Positions 6,424 to 14,638 of a stretch of 51,672 nucleotides of DNA are shown here, piece by piece. The stretch is from Anaerolineae bacterium (GTDB lineage: Bacteria; Chloroflexota; Anaerolineae; JAAYZQ01). Numbering within the stretch: position 1 is the stretch's first letter; each line of letters starts with the position of its first letter. A model generated the notes under the pieces. That model searched no databases. It was not told the DNA's origin and saw only the letters and a program-made list of their open reading frames with translations. Made by a program: the position numbers and the translations under genes. The DNA lies in contig JAFGIA010000360.1 in NCBI GenBank assembly GCA_016929795.1, forward strand, positions 1 through 51,672. Reading direction: 5' to 3'.

Positions 6424-7629
6424 ATGATGAACACACAGGAGTATATCGACCTCGAAGACAGGTACAACGCGCATAACTACAAGCCGCTCGACGTGGTGCT
6501 CACCCGCGGCGATGGCGTGTGGGTGCAAGACGTCGAGGGCCAAAGGTACATGGACTTTTTGGCCGCCTACTCGGCGGTCAACCAGGGCCACTGCCACCCC
6601 CGCCTGGTCAAGGTGATGGTCGAGCAGGCCGCGCGACTGGCGCTCACCAGCCGCGCCTTTCGCAACGACCAGCTCCCGCTCCTGGCGCAGGAGCTGTGCG
6701 AGCTGGCTGGGTACGAGATGATGCTGCCCATGAATACCGGCGCCGAAGCGGTCGAGACAGCGCTCAAGCTGGCGCGCAAGTGGGGCTACGAGGTCAAGGG
6801 CGTCCGCGACGAGCAGGCGCACATCCTCACCTGCTATGGTAACTTTCACGGGCGCACCATTACCATCGTCACCTTTTCCTCTGAAGAGGCGTACCGCGAG
6901 GGGTTTGGCCCCTTCACGCCCGGTTTTGAGCTGATCCCGTACGGCGACGCCGCGGCGCTGGAGGCTGCGATCACGCGCGACACCGTCGCCTTCCTGGTCG
7001 AGCCGATCCAGGGTGAGGGCGGCGTCGTCGTCCCGCCCGAGGGCTACCTGCGCCAGGTGCGCGACATCTGCGACCGGCACAACATCCTGCTCATCACCGA
7101 CGAGATCCAGAGCGGCCTGGGGCGCACGGGCAAGCTCTTTGCTGCCGAGCACGAAGGGGTGCGCGCCGACATGGTGACGATCGGCAAGGCACTGTCGGGC
7201 GGCATGTATCCCGTATCGGCCGTGCTGGCCGACAGGCCGGTGATGGGCCTGCTCAAGCCCGGCGAGCACGGCTCGACGTACGGGGGCAATCCACTCGCCT
7301 GCGCTGTGGCGCGCGAAGCGCTCAAGGTCCTCGTCGATGAGGGTCTGATCCAACGCGCCGCAGATCTGGGTGACTATCTGATGGCGCGCCTGCGTGAGAT
7401 CGACAGCCCTCACGTGCAAGAGATCCGCGGCAAGGGGCTGTGGGTGGGCATTGTCCTCAACGCCGAGGCAGGCGGGGCACGGCGCTTTTGCGAGGCGCTG
7501 ATGGAGCGCGGCATGTTGGCCAAGGAGACGCATTGGAACGTCATCCGCCTGGCACCGCCGCTGGTCATCACCCGGGCCGAGATCGACTGGGCGCTGGAGC
7601 GCCTGGCCGAGGTACTGAACATGCCATAA
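6424..7629 (+). CDS. rocD: Ornithine/omega-amino acid aminotransferase
   Basis: 401 residues, class-III PLP aminotransferase. Visible motifs: [20 protein letters not shown] (phosphate-binding start), [52 protein letters not shown] (PLP Asp), [16 protein letters not shown] (PLP-binding Lys) and [14 protein letters not shown]. These patterns fit ornithine-oxo-acid transaminase (glutamate semialdehyde formation). Because it follows the saccharopine genes by 6 nt, an alternative role on lysine or aminoadipate semialdehyde is possible. The start codon is the first of two ATGs (6424, 6427), after GAAGG. Confidence 0.85.
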   Translation: MMNTQEYIDLEDRYNAHNYKPLDVVLTRGDGVWVQDVEGQRYMDFLAAYSAVNQGHCHPRLVKVMVEQAARLALTSRAFRNDQLPLLAQELCELAGYEMMLPMNTGAEAVETALKLARKWGYEVKGVRDEQAHILTCYGNFHGRTITIVTFSSEEAYREGFGPFTPGFELIPYGDAAALEAAITRDTVAFLVEPIQGEGGVVVPPEGYLRQVRDICDRHNILLITDEIQSGLGRTGKLFAAEHEGVRADMVTIGKALSGGMYPVSAVLADRPVMGLLKPGEHGSTYGGNPLACAVAREALKVLVDEGLIQRAADLGDYLMARLREIDSPHVQEIRGKGLWVGIVLNAEAGGARRFCEALMERGMLAKETHWNVIRLAPPLVITRAEIDWALERLAEVLNMP

Positions 7630-7740
7630 CAGATTTCCAGGCAACCTGGGAATTGGCCTTGCAGGGCGGAACCTTTTGGAGCCCTGGGCCGTCTATAGAT
7701 TTGGCACCACTCTGAATGGTGCTTTCTCCTTTCTCCCTGG

Positions 7741-7771
7741 GGCCGGGGAGGGGTTGATCCCCTCCCCGGCC
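7741..7771 (+). terminator. Strong hairpin, probable terminator
   Basis: A perfect 13-bp stem (GGCCGGGGAGGGG / CCCCTCCCCGGCC) with loop TTGAT, followed by GCTCCTTTT. It lies ~110 nt after the aminotransferase stop and before the next promoter, so it probably ends the lysine operon transcript. The T-run is short (4). Confidence 0.6.
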
Positions 7772-7798
7772 GCTCCTTTTACCTGAACAGAGCATACT

Positions 7799-7827
7799 TT
7801 GTCAAAATGGGCGGAACGTGATATCAT
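7799..7827 (+). promoter_or_regulatory. Putative sigma70 promoter of acetyltransferase gene
   Basis: TTGTCA (7799-7804) and TATCAT (7822-7827) with a 17-nt spacer, ~40 nt upstream of the acetyltransferase ATG. Confidence 0.5.
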
Positions 7828-7867
7828 GCAGTGTAAGAACAGAAGGGTGAAGCCGGGATAATCCTTT

Positions 7868-8509
7868 ATGAAGCTTGAGGGACCGCGAGTCACCATTCGT
7901 CGAATGGTCGCCGACGACGTGGATGCCATGATGGCCTGGCGCCCTTTTGTCGACCCCCTCTATCAACCCTTTGACTTTCCGCGCACCAGCCGATCGGACC
8001 AGCTCCGCTGGTTCGAGTGGCGCAGCCAGGACCCGGCACGCCGCCTCTTCACAGTCCTGGACGAACACGGGCAGGTGATCGGCAGCCTGACGCTGCGCGA
8101 GATCGATGGTCACCGCTCGGCGCGCCTGGGCATCACCATCGGCGCCGATTACGTCAGCCAGGGGTACGGCACCGAGGCAATGAGTGTCTTTTTTGACTAC
8201 TACTTTGATGCGATGGGCTTTCGGGAGATGGTCCTCGACGTGGCGGCGACCAATGTGCGTGCCGTGCGGGCGTATCGCTCACTCGGGTTTCACCAGACCT
8301 CCCGCCACTACCGCGCTGCCAGCCATTCCAGCTACCACGTCCTGCGCACCGAACCATGCTACCAACACCTGCGCCACTTTTTCCGGCGGCGAGGCACCGG
8401 CTATGAGGTGGTATTCTACGACATGGCGCTGAGCCGCGAGGCGTGGCACGAGCAACGGCAGCCACATAGAGACACACAGAGGAGCACAGAGATACGCAGG
8501 GAGAAATGA
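7868..8509 (+). CDS. GNAT-family N-acetyltransferase
   Basis: 213 residues. The N-terminus (GPRVTIRRMVADDVDAMMAW) is the RimJ-like beta1-alpha1. IGSLTLREID is beta4, and ISQ-type QGYGTEAMSVFFDYYF is the acetyl-CoA pyrophosphate loop and following helix. VAATNVRAVRAYRSLGF is the conserved C-terminal region. It fits the RimJ/RimL-like acetyltransferase group; the substrate cannot be told. The last ~20 codons run through an ACACAGAGGAGCACAGAG simple repeat, so the natural C-terminus may have been extended by a dispersed repeat. Confidence 0.82.
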   Translation: MKLEGPRVTIRRMVADDVDAMMAWRPFVDPLYQPFDFPRTSRSDQLRWFEWRSQDPARRLFTVLDEHGQVIGSLTLREIDGHRSARLGITIGADYVSQGYGTEAMSVFFDYYFDAMGFREMVLDVAATNVRAVRAYRSLGFHQTSRHYRAASHSSYHVLRTEPCYQHLRHFFRRRGTGYEVVFYDMALSREAWHEQRQPHRDTQRSTEIRREK

Positions 8510-8554
8510 GCAGAGTTGTTGCAGGCGGCTGTACGCTGAATCCGAGGGGGGGCG

Positions 8555-10477
8555 ATGAACGGGTGGCTCGGGTGGCTGTTCCCGGTTGTGTTGAGCCTCG
8601 TGCTCGGGCTGGGCCCTGGCGCGGGGGTGGTGCGCTCGTCCCGCAGTGTCCTGCAGCAGAGTGACAGGGTGGCCCTGATCGGCCACATCGGCGGCCGCAC
8701 CGGGGCGGTGGCCGTGGAGGGCAACCTGGCCTACCTGGGCGCGGGGCCCAGGCTGATCGTGCTCGACGTGTCGGTGCCAGGCTCGCCCACGCTGCTGGGC
8801 AGGACCGGCCTGCTGCCGGACACGATCGAGGCGGTGGCGGTGGCGGATGGCTATGCCTACGTCGCGGCTGGCGCCTCGGGGCTGTGGGTGGTGGACGTGT
8901 CGACGCCGTCGGCGCTGGCCGTGGTGGGCGCGTATGACACGCCGGGAAGCGCGGTGGGCGTGGCTGTGGCAGGAAGCTACGTCTATGTCGCCGACGAGGC
9001 CGCGGGGCTGCGCCTGGTGAACGTGTCCACACCGTCGGCGCCGGCGGAGGCGGGCGCGTACGACACGCCGGGGAATGCCTACGGCGTGGCCGTGGCCGGG
9101 ACGCACGCCTACGTGGCGGACGGGTTTGCCGGCCTGCGCGTGGTGGACGTATCGCGCCCCGGGTCGCCGGTAGAGGTGGGGCTCTGTGACACGCCGGGCG
9201 AGGCCCGCGCCGTGGCTGTGGTCGGGACGTATGCCTACGTGGCCGACGGTTACGTCTATGGGCTGCGGGTGGTGGACGTGTCGGCGCCTTCGGCGCCGGT
9301 AGAGGTCGGCTCTCTCGAAGCGCCCTACGCGGCCATGGCCAGGGTGGCCGTGGCAGGGGGATACGCCTACCTCGGCGATGCCTGGCATGGCGTGTGGGTG
9401 GTGACCGTGTCGACGCCGTCGGCGCCGGTGTACGTGGGCGGTTACGCGACATCGACTCCCATGGCCCTGGCCGTCGCGGGCGAGTACCTGTATTGCGCGA
9501 CGCAACGCCTCGGGCTGCGGGTGATCGACGTGTCGACGCCATCCGCGCCGGCCGAGGCGGGGTTCTACAACACGTTGCTGGCACAGAGCGTCACGGTGGC
9601 CGGGGAGTATGCCTCCGTCGGGACAAGCACCGGGCTGGGTGTGATCGACGTGTCGACGCCGTCGGCGCCGGTAGAGGTCGGCTCCCTGGACATCCCAGGC
9701 TACGTCTGGGACGTGGCTGTGGCGGGCGAGTATGCCTACGTGGCCACTGACGACGGGCTGCGGGTGGTGGACGTGTCAACACCGCCGGCGCCGGTGGCGG
9801 TGGGCGCCTACGACACGGTGGCGCCGTGCATGGACGTGGACGTGATCGGGGGATATGCCTACCTGGCCGATACGAATATCGGGCTGCGAATCCTGGACGT
9901 GTCGACGCCGTCAGCGCCTGTGCAGGTGGGTGTATACGAGACGTACCAGGCATCTAGCGTGTTCGTGGCCAACGGGTATGCCTACGTTACAGGGGGCGGC
10001 ATCGGGCTCCGGGTGGTAGACGTGTCGACGCCGGCGGCACCGGTGGAGGTGGGCGCCGTCGAGGGGTGGGATGGCGCGGGCGTGGCCGTGGCCGGGACGT
10101 ATGCCTACGTAGCGGCGTGGCAGGACGGGCTGCGGGTAATCGACGTGTCGACGCCGCAAGCGCCGGTCGAGGTCGCGACCTACTACCCCCCGGACTGGAA
10201 CGCGGACCTGAACGCGGCCGGGGATGTAGACGCGGCCGGGGACTATGCTTACCTGACCGGTTTCGACGCCGGGATGTGGGTGGTGGACGTGTCGGTGCCT
10301 CAGGCGCCGGTGGAGGCGGGCTTTTACGATACGGCAGGGTACGCCGGGCAGGTGACTGTGGCTGAGGAGATGATCTATGTGGCCGACCATTCCGGAGGAT
10401 TGCTGATCCTGCGCTTGGCTTCGCACCGGGTGTACGTGCCGCTGGTGGTGCGGAGGTTTTCACCGTATGCAAAGTGA
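8555..10477 (+). CDS. Secreted LVIVD-repeat beta-propeller protein
   Basis: 640 residues with an N-terminal signal-like hydrophobic segment (residues 4-25). About 14 tandem repeats of 40-45 residues follow, each ending in a LRVVDVSTPSAPVEVG-type motif (the LVIVD repeat) after an AVAGxYAYVAD motif. At DNA level the TCGACGCCGTCGGCGCC block recurs, pointing to recent internal duplication. LVIVD proteins fold as beta-propellers on the cell surface; the ligand is unknown. The C-terminus HRVYVPLVVRRF resembles the VYLPLVxR tails of many Chloroflexota secreted proteins, possibly a sorting signal (inference). GGGGGGCGATG supplies the ribosome site. Confidence 0.85.
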   Translation: MNGWLGWLFPVVLSLVLGLGPGAGVVRSSRSVLQQSDRVALIGHIGGRTGAVAVEGNLAYLGAGPRLIVLDVSVPGSPTLLGRTGLLPDTIEAVAVADGYAYVAAGASGLWVVDVSTPSALAVVGAYDTPGSAVGVAVAGSYVYVADEAAGLRLVNVSTPSAPAEAGAYDTPGNAYGVAVAGTHAYVADGFAGLRVVDVSRPGSPVEVGLCDTPGEARAVAVVGTYAYVADGYVYGLRVVDVSAPSAPVEVGSLEAPYAAMARVAVAGGYAYLGDAWHGVWVVTVSTPSAPVYVGGYATSTPMALAVAGEYLYCATQRLGLRVIDVSTPSAPAEAGFYNTLLAQSVTVAGEYASVGTSTGLGVIDVSTPSAPVEVGSLDIPGYVWDVAVAGEYAYVATDDGLRVVDVSTPPAPVAVGAYDTVAPCMDVDVIGGYAYLADTNIGLRILDVSTPSAPVQVGVYETYQASSVFVANGYAYVTGGGIGLRVVDVSTPAAPVEVGAVEGWDGAGVAVAGTYAYVAAWQDGLRVIDVSTPQAPVEVATYYPPDWNADLNAAGDVDAAGDYAYLTGFDAGMWVVDVSVPQAPVEAGFYDTAGYAGQVTVAEEMIYVADHSGGLLILRLASHRVYVPLVVRRFSPYAK

Positions 10478-10531
10478 TAGGTGGCTAGTGCTCGCTGACG
10501 GAAATCCCCCATGTGAATCTCTGTGTAACCC

Positions 10532-12685
10532 TTACTCTCTCATACTCAGGCTGATCCGCCCTCTGTCGAGATCGACGTTGATCACGGTCACGTCCACCAC
10601 GTCGCCCACGCTCACCACCTCGAACGGGTTGCGCACGTAGCGGTCGGCCATCTTGGACACGTGTACCAGCCCGTCCTGCTTGACCCCAATGTCCACGAAT
10701 GCCCCAAAGTCGACCACGTTGCGCACCGTCCCTTTCAGGCGCATCCCCTCGCGCAGATCCTCCATCTTGAGCACGTCCTGGCGCAGGATCGGCGCGGGCA
10801 GCTCGTCGCGTGGGTCGCGCCCCGGCCGCTCCAGCCCGTCCAGAATATCGGCCAGCGTCGGCACGCCCACCTCCAGCAGCTCCGCCAGTCCTTCCAGCCC
10901 CAGCTCCTGCCGTAGGGCGCGCACCCGGCCTACGACGTCGCGACTTTTGATCCGCGTGCCTGCCAGGTCGAGCAGCCGGTCGACGATCGGGTACGACTCG
11001 GGGTGGATCGGTGTGTTGTCGAGGGGGTTGGTCGACTCGGGCACGCGCAAAAAACCGGCCGCCTGCTCGAACGCCTTGGGGCCCAATCCCTTCACTTTCT
11101 TGATCTCGGACCGCTTTTTGAACGGCCCGTGCTCGTCGCGGTAGGCGACCACGTTGGCCGCCACGCGCGGGCTGAGCCCGGCCACATGGGCCAGCAGTGC
11201 CGGCGAGGCCGTGTTCACGTCCACGCCGACGTAATTGACCACCGATTCGACCACACTGTCGAGCGCCTCGGTTAGCCGCTTCTGGTCGACGTCGTGCTGG
11301 TAGAGCCCGACGCCGATGGAGCGTGGATCGATCTTGACCAGCTCGGCGAGGGGGTCCTGCAGCCGCCGGGCGATGCTCACTGCCCCGCGCAGCGACACGT
11401 CCAGCTCGGGCAGCTCCTCGCGCGCCAGCTTGGACGCGGAATAGACCGATGCGCCCGCCTCGCTGACCATCGCATAGCGCACCGTTGGCCTGTCGTCGAT
11501 CAGTTCGGCCGCAAGCTGTTCCGTCTCGCGGCTGGCTGTGCCGTTGCCGATGGCGATTACGTCCACCCCTGCTGCTTCGACGGCGGCGTGGAGCATCTTT
11601 TTTGCCTCTTCCCAGTGGCGCTGCGGCTCGTGGGGGTAGATCGTGTGCGTGCCGAGTACCTTGCCTGTGGGGTCGACCACGGCGACCTTGCACCCGGTGC
11701 GAAAGCCGGGGTCGAGGCCCATCACCACCTTGCCCCTGAGGGGCGGTTGGAGGAGCAGTTTACGCAAGTTGGCGCCAAACACCTGAATGGCGTGCGCATC
11801 GGCCTCCTCCGACTCGGTTGCGCGCAGGTCGCGCTCCAGGCTCGGCGCCAGCAGGCGTTGGTAGCCGTCGGCGATCGCCATCTCTACCTGGTCGCGCACG
11901 GGAGTGCGCGGGCCACGCAGAAACGCCACCTCCATCAGGTCGACGATCTCACCGTCGGGCAGGCTGAGGCGCACCTTGAGGGCGCCGTCGGCCTCGCCGC
12001 GCACCATCGCCAGCCACTGGTGGGGCTGGAGCTCGTCGAGGGCGATGTCGAGATCATAGTAGACACGGTACTTGCCCCCCGCATCCACTTCCGCCTCGTC
12101 ACCGGCGAGCGAGCAGACGACGAGGGCGTGATCGAGCGACAGGCGCCGGGCCTGGCCGCGCACGGCGGCGTCCTCGGCCACCCGCTCGGCGACGATGTCG
12201 CGCGCGCCGGCGAGGGCGGCCTCCACGTCGGGCACCTCATCCGACAGGAAGGCGGCTGCCAGCTCGTCGAGAGCCTGGTCCGCCCCCTGCGCCATGAGCG
12301 CATCGGCCAGCGGCTCCAGCCCGCGCTCGCGTGCGACTGTGGCCCGGGTGCGGCGCTTGGGCTTGTAGGGCAGGTATAGGTCCTCCACGGCCTGCATCGT
12401 CTGCGCCGCCCGGATCGCCGCCTCCAGCTCGGGCGTGAGCTTGCCCTGCTCCTCGATGCTTTTCAGCACGGTCTCCTGGCGCTCAGACAGGCGGCGCAGG
12501 TAGCCGAGGCGCTCCTCGATCTGGCGCAACTGCTCCTCGTCGAGGTTGCCCGTCGCTTCTTTGCGGTAGCGCGCCACAAAGGGAATGGTGTTGCCGTCGT
12601 CGAACAGCGCTACCGTCGCCGCCACCTGGGCGCGCGCCAGGCTCAGCTCACGCGCAATCGTCGTCAGAATTTCTTGTTCGGTCAT
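10532..12685 (-). CDS. tex: Tex-like S1 RNA-binding transcription accessory protein
   Basis: 717 residues from the ATG at 12685; the frame is open further upstream but MTEQEILTTIARELSL is the usual Tex N-terminus. In order: N-terminal helical Tex domain (FDDGNTIPFVARYRKEATG), YqgF/RNase H-like domain (GLDPGFRTGCKVAVVD, then AIGNGTASRETEQL), and helix-hairpin-helix (SPALLAHVAGLSPRVAANVV and IKKVKGLGPKAFEQAAGFLR). The C-terminal S1 domain is GMRLKGTVRNVVDFGAFVDI...DGLVHVSKMA. It binds nucleic acid in the cytoplasm and affects transcription. The length matches family members (~720-780). It is transcribed alone from a promoter at 12722-12750. Confidence 0.93.
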   Translation of the reverse strand: MTEQEILTTIARELSLARAQVAATVALFDDGNTIPFVARYRKEATGNLDEEQLRQIEERLGYLRRLSERQETVLKSIEEQGKLTPELEAAIRAAQTMQAVEDLYLPYKPKRRTRATVARERGLEPLADALMAQGADQALDELAAAFLSDEVPDVEAALAGARDIVAERVAEDAAVRGQARRLSLDHALVVCSLAGDEAEVDAGGKYRVYYDLDIALDELQPHQWLAMVRGEADGALKVRLSLPDGEIVDLMEVAFLRGPRTPVRDQVEMAIADGYQRLLAPSLERDLRATESEEADAHAIQVFGANLRKLLLQPPLRGKVVMGLDPGFRTGCKVAVVDPTGKVLGTHTIYPHEPQRHWEEAKKMLHAAVEAAGVDVIAIGNGTASRETEQLAAELIDDRPTVRYAMVSEAGASVYSASKLAREELPELDVSLRGAVSIARRLQDPLAELVKIDPRSIGVGLYQHDVDQKRLTEALDSVVESVVNYVGVDVNTASPALLAHVAGLSPRVAANVVAYRDEHGPFKKRSEIKKVKGLGPKAFEQAAGFLRVPESTNPLDNTPIHPESYPIVDRLLDLAGTRIKSRDVVGRVRALRQELGLEGLAELLEVGVPTLADILDGLERPGRDPRDELPAPILRQDVLKMEDLREGMRLKGTVRNVVDFGAFVDIGVKQDGLVHVSKMADRYVRNPFEVVSVGDVVDVTVINVDLDRGRISLSMRE

Positions 12686-12721
12686 TGTTCCCTCATCCCC
12701 CAACCATCGTCGCGAGGGCGA

Positions 12722-12750
12722 ATTGTACTCGAAAACGAGAGGGACGGCAA
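12722..12750 (-). promoter_or_regulatory. Putative promoter of tex
   Basis: Minus-strand TTGCCG (12750-12745) and TACAAT (12727-12722), spacer 17 nt, 37 nt upstream of the ATG at 12685. Confidence 0.5.
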
Positions 12751-12968
12751 ATAACGCCCCTTGTCGCGAGTTCATCCATGCCCCACTGGGCACAGATGTT
12801 GCCAGTCGCACGTGGGCGCGCAGGTGTGCAGTCGGCAAAAATGTGATACAATGGGGCTCGATGGAACCATAGTCGTGACACGCAGGAAAAAGGGACAGGG
12901 GCATCACGCCCTGGACGGCACACATGTGGATACAGGTTTCTTTCAACGCCTGATCAGAGGAGGAGAGG

Positions 12969-13988
12969 ATGCAAGACCCGTCGCAACAGGAATGGCAACG
13001 CCTGTACGAGGCGGCCGTCGCCTTCAAAAAGGCGGCGCCCTGGGAGTGGATGTACGAGGACGAGCTATTTGGCGTTCGCAACCCGGAAACGGGCGAGATT
13101 GGCTGGGTGAGCGTCATGGGCCAGGCGGGAGAGCACTATGCATTGGCTCTCTACCTCGGCGCGGAAGGGCTGCATGGCTTCTGGACGATCCAAGAGGGAG
13201 GGGAGACGCTCGACCCGATGGTGCTGTTCGAGGTGCCAGAGCTGCAGGCGTCGTTCGAGGATCGGAATACCCTCACCGACAGGGACCGCCAGGTGATCAA
13301 GTCGCTCGGGCGCAAGTTTCGCGGCAAGATGGAATGGCCGATGTTTCGCAGCTACGTTCCCGGCTATGCTCCGTGGCACGTCACCGCGCCGGAGGCGCGT
13401 TTCCTGGCGGTTGCTCTGGAGCAGGCGCTCGACGTCGCTCGGCGGCTGGAGGAGGATCCCGAGCTGCTCGATCCCGAGGAGGACGAATACCTGGTGCGCG
13501 TGCAGGTGGGCGAGGGATGGACCGACGAATGGGTGGAGCTGGAGCCATTCGGGCCCCAGGCGATTCCACGCGTCGAGGAGGCGAGGTTGGCAGCCGTGCG
13601 CGCCGAGCTGTCGCTCCAGAGGTCAACCCTGGAGGTGGATCTGTTCATGATGAGCGCGACGATCCAGGAAAAGCCCAGAGACCGCCCCTTGCTGCCCTAC
13701 AACCTGTTCGTCGTCGACTCGCAGTCGGGCATGATCCTCGGTTCCGACGTGGTGGTCGCGGATCCGGATCTCGATTCCGTATGGCTGAAAGCACAAAACT
13801 CCCTCGTCCGGATTTTCGAGAGATTGGGCGGCATCCCATCACGGATCGTGGTCAGGGACGAGTGGCAGGCGGACCTTTTCGGCCACGTGGCGCATCACCT
13901 GGGCGCCAGGTTGCTCGTCTCCCCCTCGCTGCCGGCACTCGACGAGGCGCGCTTTGCCCTCGAACAGATGATGGGCACGCGCTTCTGA
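12969..13988 (+). CDS. DUF7309/DUF6930-like protein
   Basis: 339 residues after a GAGGAGGAGAGG ribosome site. The first half (WMYEDELFGVRNPETGEIGW, PMFRSYVPGYAPWHVTAPEA) and second half (LPYNLFVVDSQSGMILGSDV, ARLLVSPSLPALDEARFAL) look like the paired DUF7309 and DUF6930 domains. That naming is from memory and moderate. No catalytic motif, signal peptide or membrane segment is visible, so it is probably cytoplasmic. It is followed after 6 nt by a methyltransferase gene. Function unknown. Confidence 0.8.
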   Translation: MQDPSQQEWQRLYEAAVAFKKAAPWEWMYEDELFGVRNPETGEIGWVSVMGQAGEHYALALYLGAEGLHGFWTIQEGGETLDPMVLFEVPELQASFEDRNTLTDRDRQVIKSLGRKFRGKMEWPMFRSYVPGYAPWHVTAPEARFLAVALEQALDVARRLEEDPELLDPEEDEYLVRVQVGEGWTDEWVELEPFGPQAIPRVEEARLAAVRAELSLQRSTLEVDLFMMSATIQEKPRDRPLLPYNLFVVDSQSGMILGSDVVVADPDLDSVWLKAQNSLVRIFERLGGIPSRIVVRDEWQADLFGHVAHHLGARLLVSPSLPALDEARFALEQMMGTRF

Positions 13989-13994
13989 GCGACC

Positions 13995-14573
13995 ATGACG
14001 TACGAATCGGATCGCGAGCGCTGGAATCGCAAATACTCGGCCGGCGAGGGCCCGGCGCACTTTTCTCCAAAAGAGTTCCTGGTCGAGCACGCGGGCTTGC
14101 TGCCAGAGCATGGGCGGGCGCTCGACGTGGCGAGTGGGTTCGGCGGCAATGCCCTCTGGCTGGCAGAGCGCGGTTTCCACGTCGACGCCGTCGACGTCAG
14201 TGACGTGGCGGTCGCCAAAGCGCGCGCCGAGGCGCAGCGGCGTGGGTTGGCGGACCGAATCCAATTCATCCAGGCCGACGTGGACACGTGGCAGGTGCCC
14301 CCAAGCTGCTACGACGTCATCCTCGTCTTTTACTACCTCAACCGCGACCTGATGCCGCGCCTCGCTGCCGGCCTGCGCCCGGGCGGCCTCCTGTTCGAGG
14401 CCAACAGGAACAGATATTTTCTCCAAGAGCGCCCAGGCTTTGATCCTGACTATTTGCTCGAACCAGGCGAGCTGAGCCGCCGCGCAGAAGAGGCAGGGCT
14501 GGACATCGTGCATTACGCCGACGGCACCCCAGACACCCCCTACGGCGTCCAACTGATCGCCTGTCGTCAATAG
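13995..14573 (+). CDS. Class I SAM-dependent methyltransferase
   Basis: 192 residues. ALDVASGFGGNALWLAERG is the SAM-binding motif I, VDAVDVSDVAV motif II, and IQFIQADVDTWQVP motif III. YDVILVFYYLNRDLMPRLAAGLRPGGLL corresponds to motifs IV-V. The arrangement resembles TehB-like/Methyltransf_25 proteins. The substrate is not deducible. It starts 6 nt after the DUF6930-like gene and shares its transcript. Confidence 0.88.
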   Translation: MTYESDRERWNRKYSAGEGPAHFSPKEFLVEHAGLLPEHGRALDVASGFGGNALWLAERGFHVDAVDVSDVAVAKARAEAQRRGLADRIQFIQADVDTWQVPPSCYDVILVFYYLNRDLMPRLAAGLRPGGLLFEANRNRYFLQERPGFDPDYLLEPGELSRRAEEAGLDIVHYADGTPDTPYGVQLIACRQ

Positions 14574-14593
14574 CCCCGGTCCCATCCCCGTGG

Positions 14594-14612
14594 CGCAATC
14601 GGGAGGATTGCG
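14594..14612. terminator. Weak hairpin between convergent genes
   Basis: A 7-bp stem CGCAATC/GATTGCG with loop GGGAG lies between the methyltransferase stop and the convergent LCP-peptidase stop. No T-run follows, so terminator function is uncertain. Confidence 0.3.
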
Positions 14613-14638
14613 GTACAATGTGGGGTGTCCGGCACCAA

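Noticed and set aside
5053..7644. 863-codon minus-strand open frame opposite the dehydrogenase and aminotransferase genes
   Set aside because: It is antisense to two clearly conserved genes, has no recognisable domain, and is explained by high GC at third codon positions.
8700..10400. Regular DNA repeats as a possible CRISPR array
   Set aside because: The repeats keep the reading frame, encode the LVIVD motif and have no unique spacer of constant length.
10485..11693. 402-codon open frame on the minus strand inside tex
   Set aside because: Overlaps the conserved tex frame throughout, rich in Arg/Gly/Ala, no domain seen.
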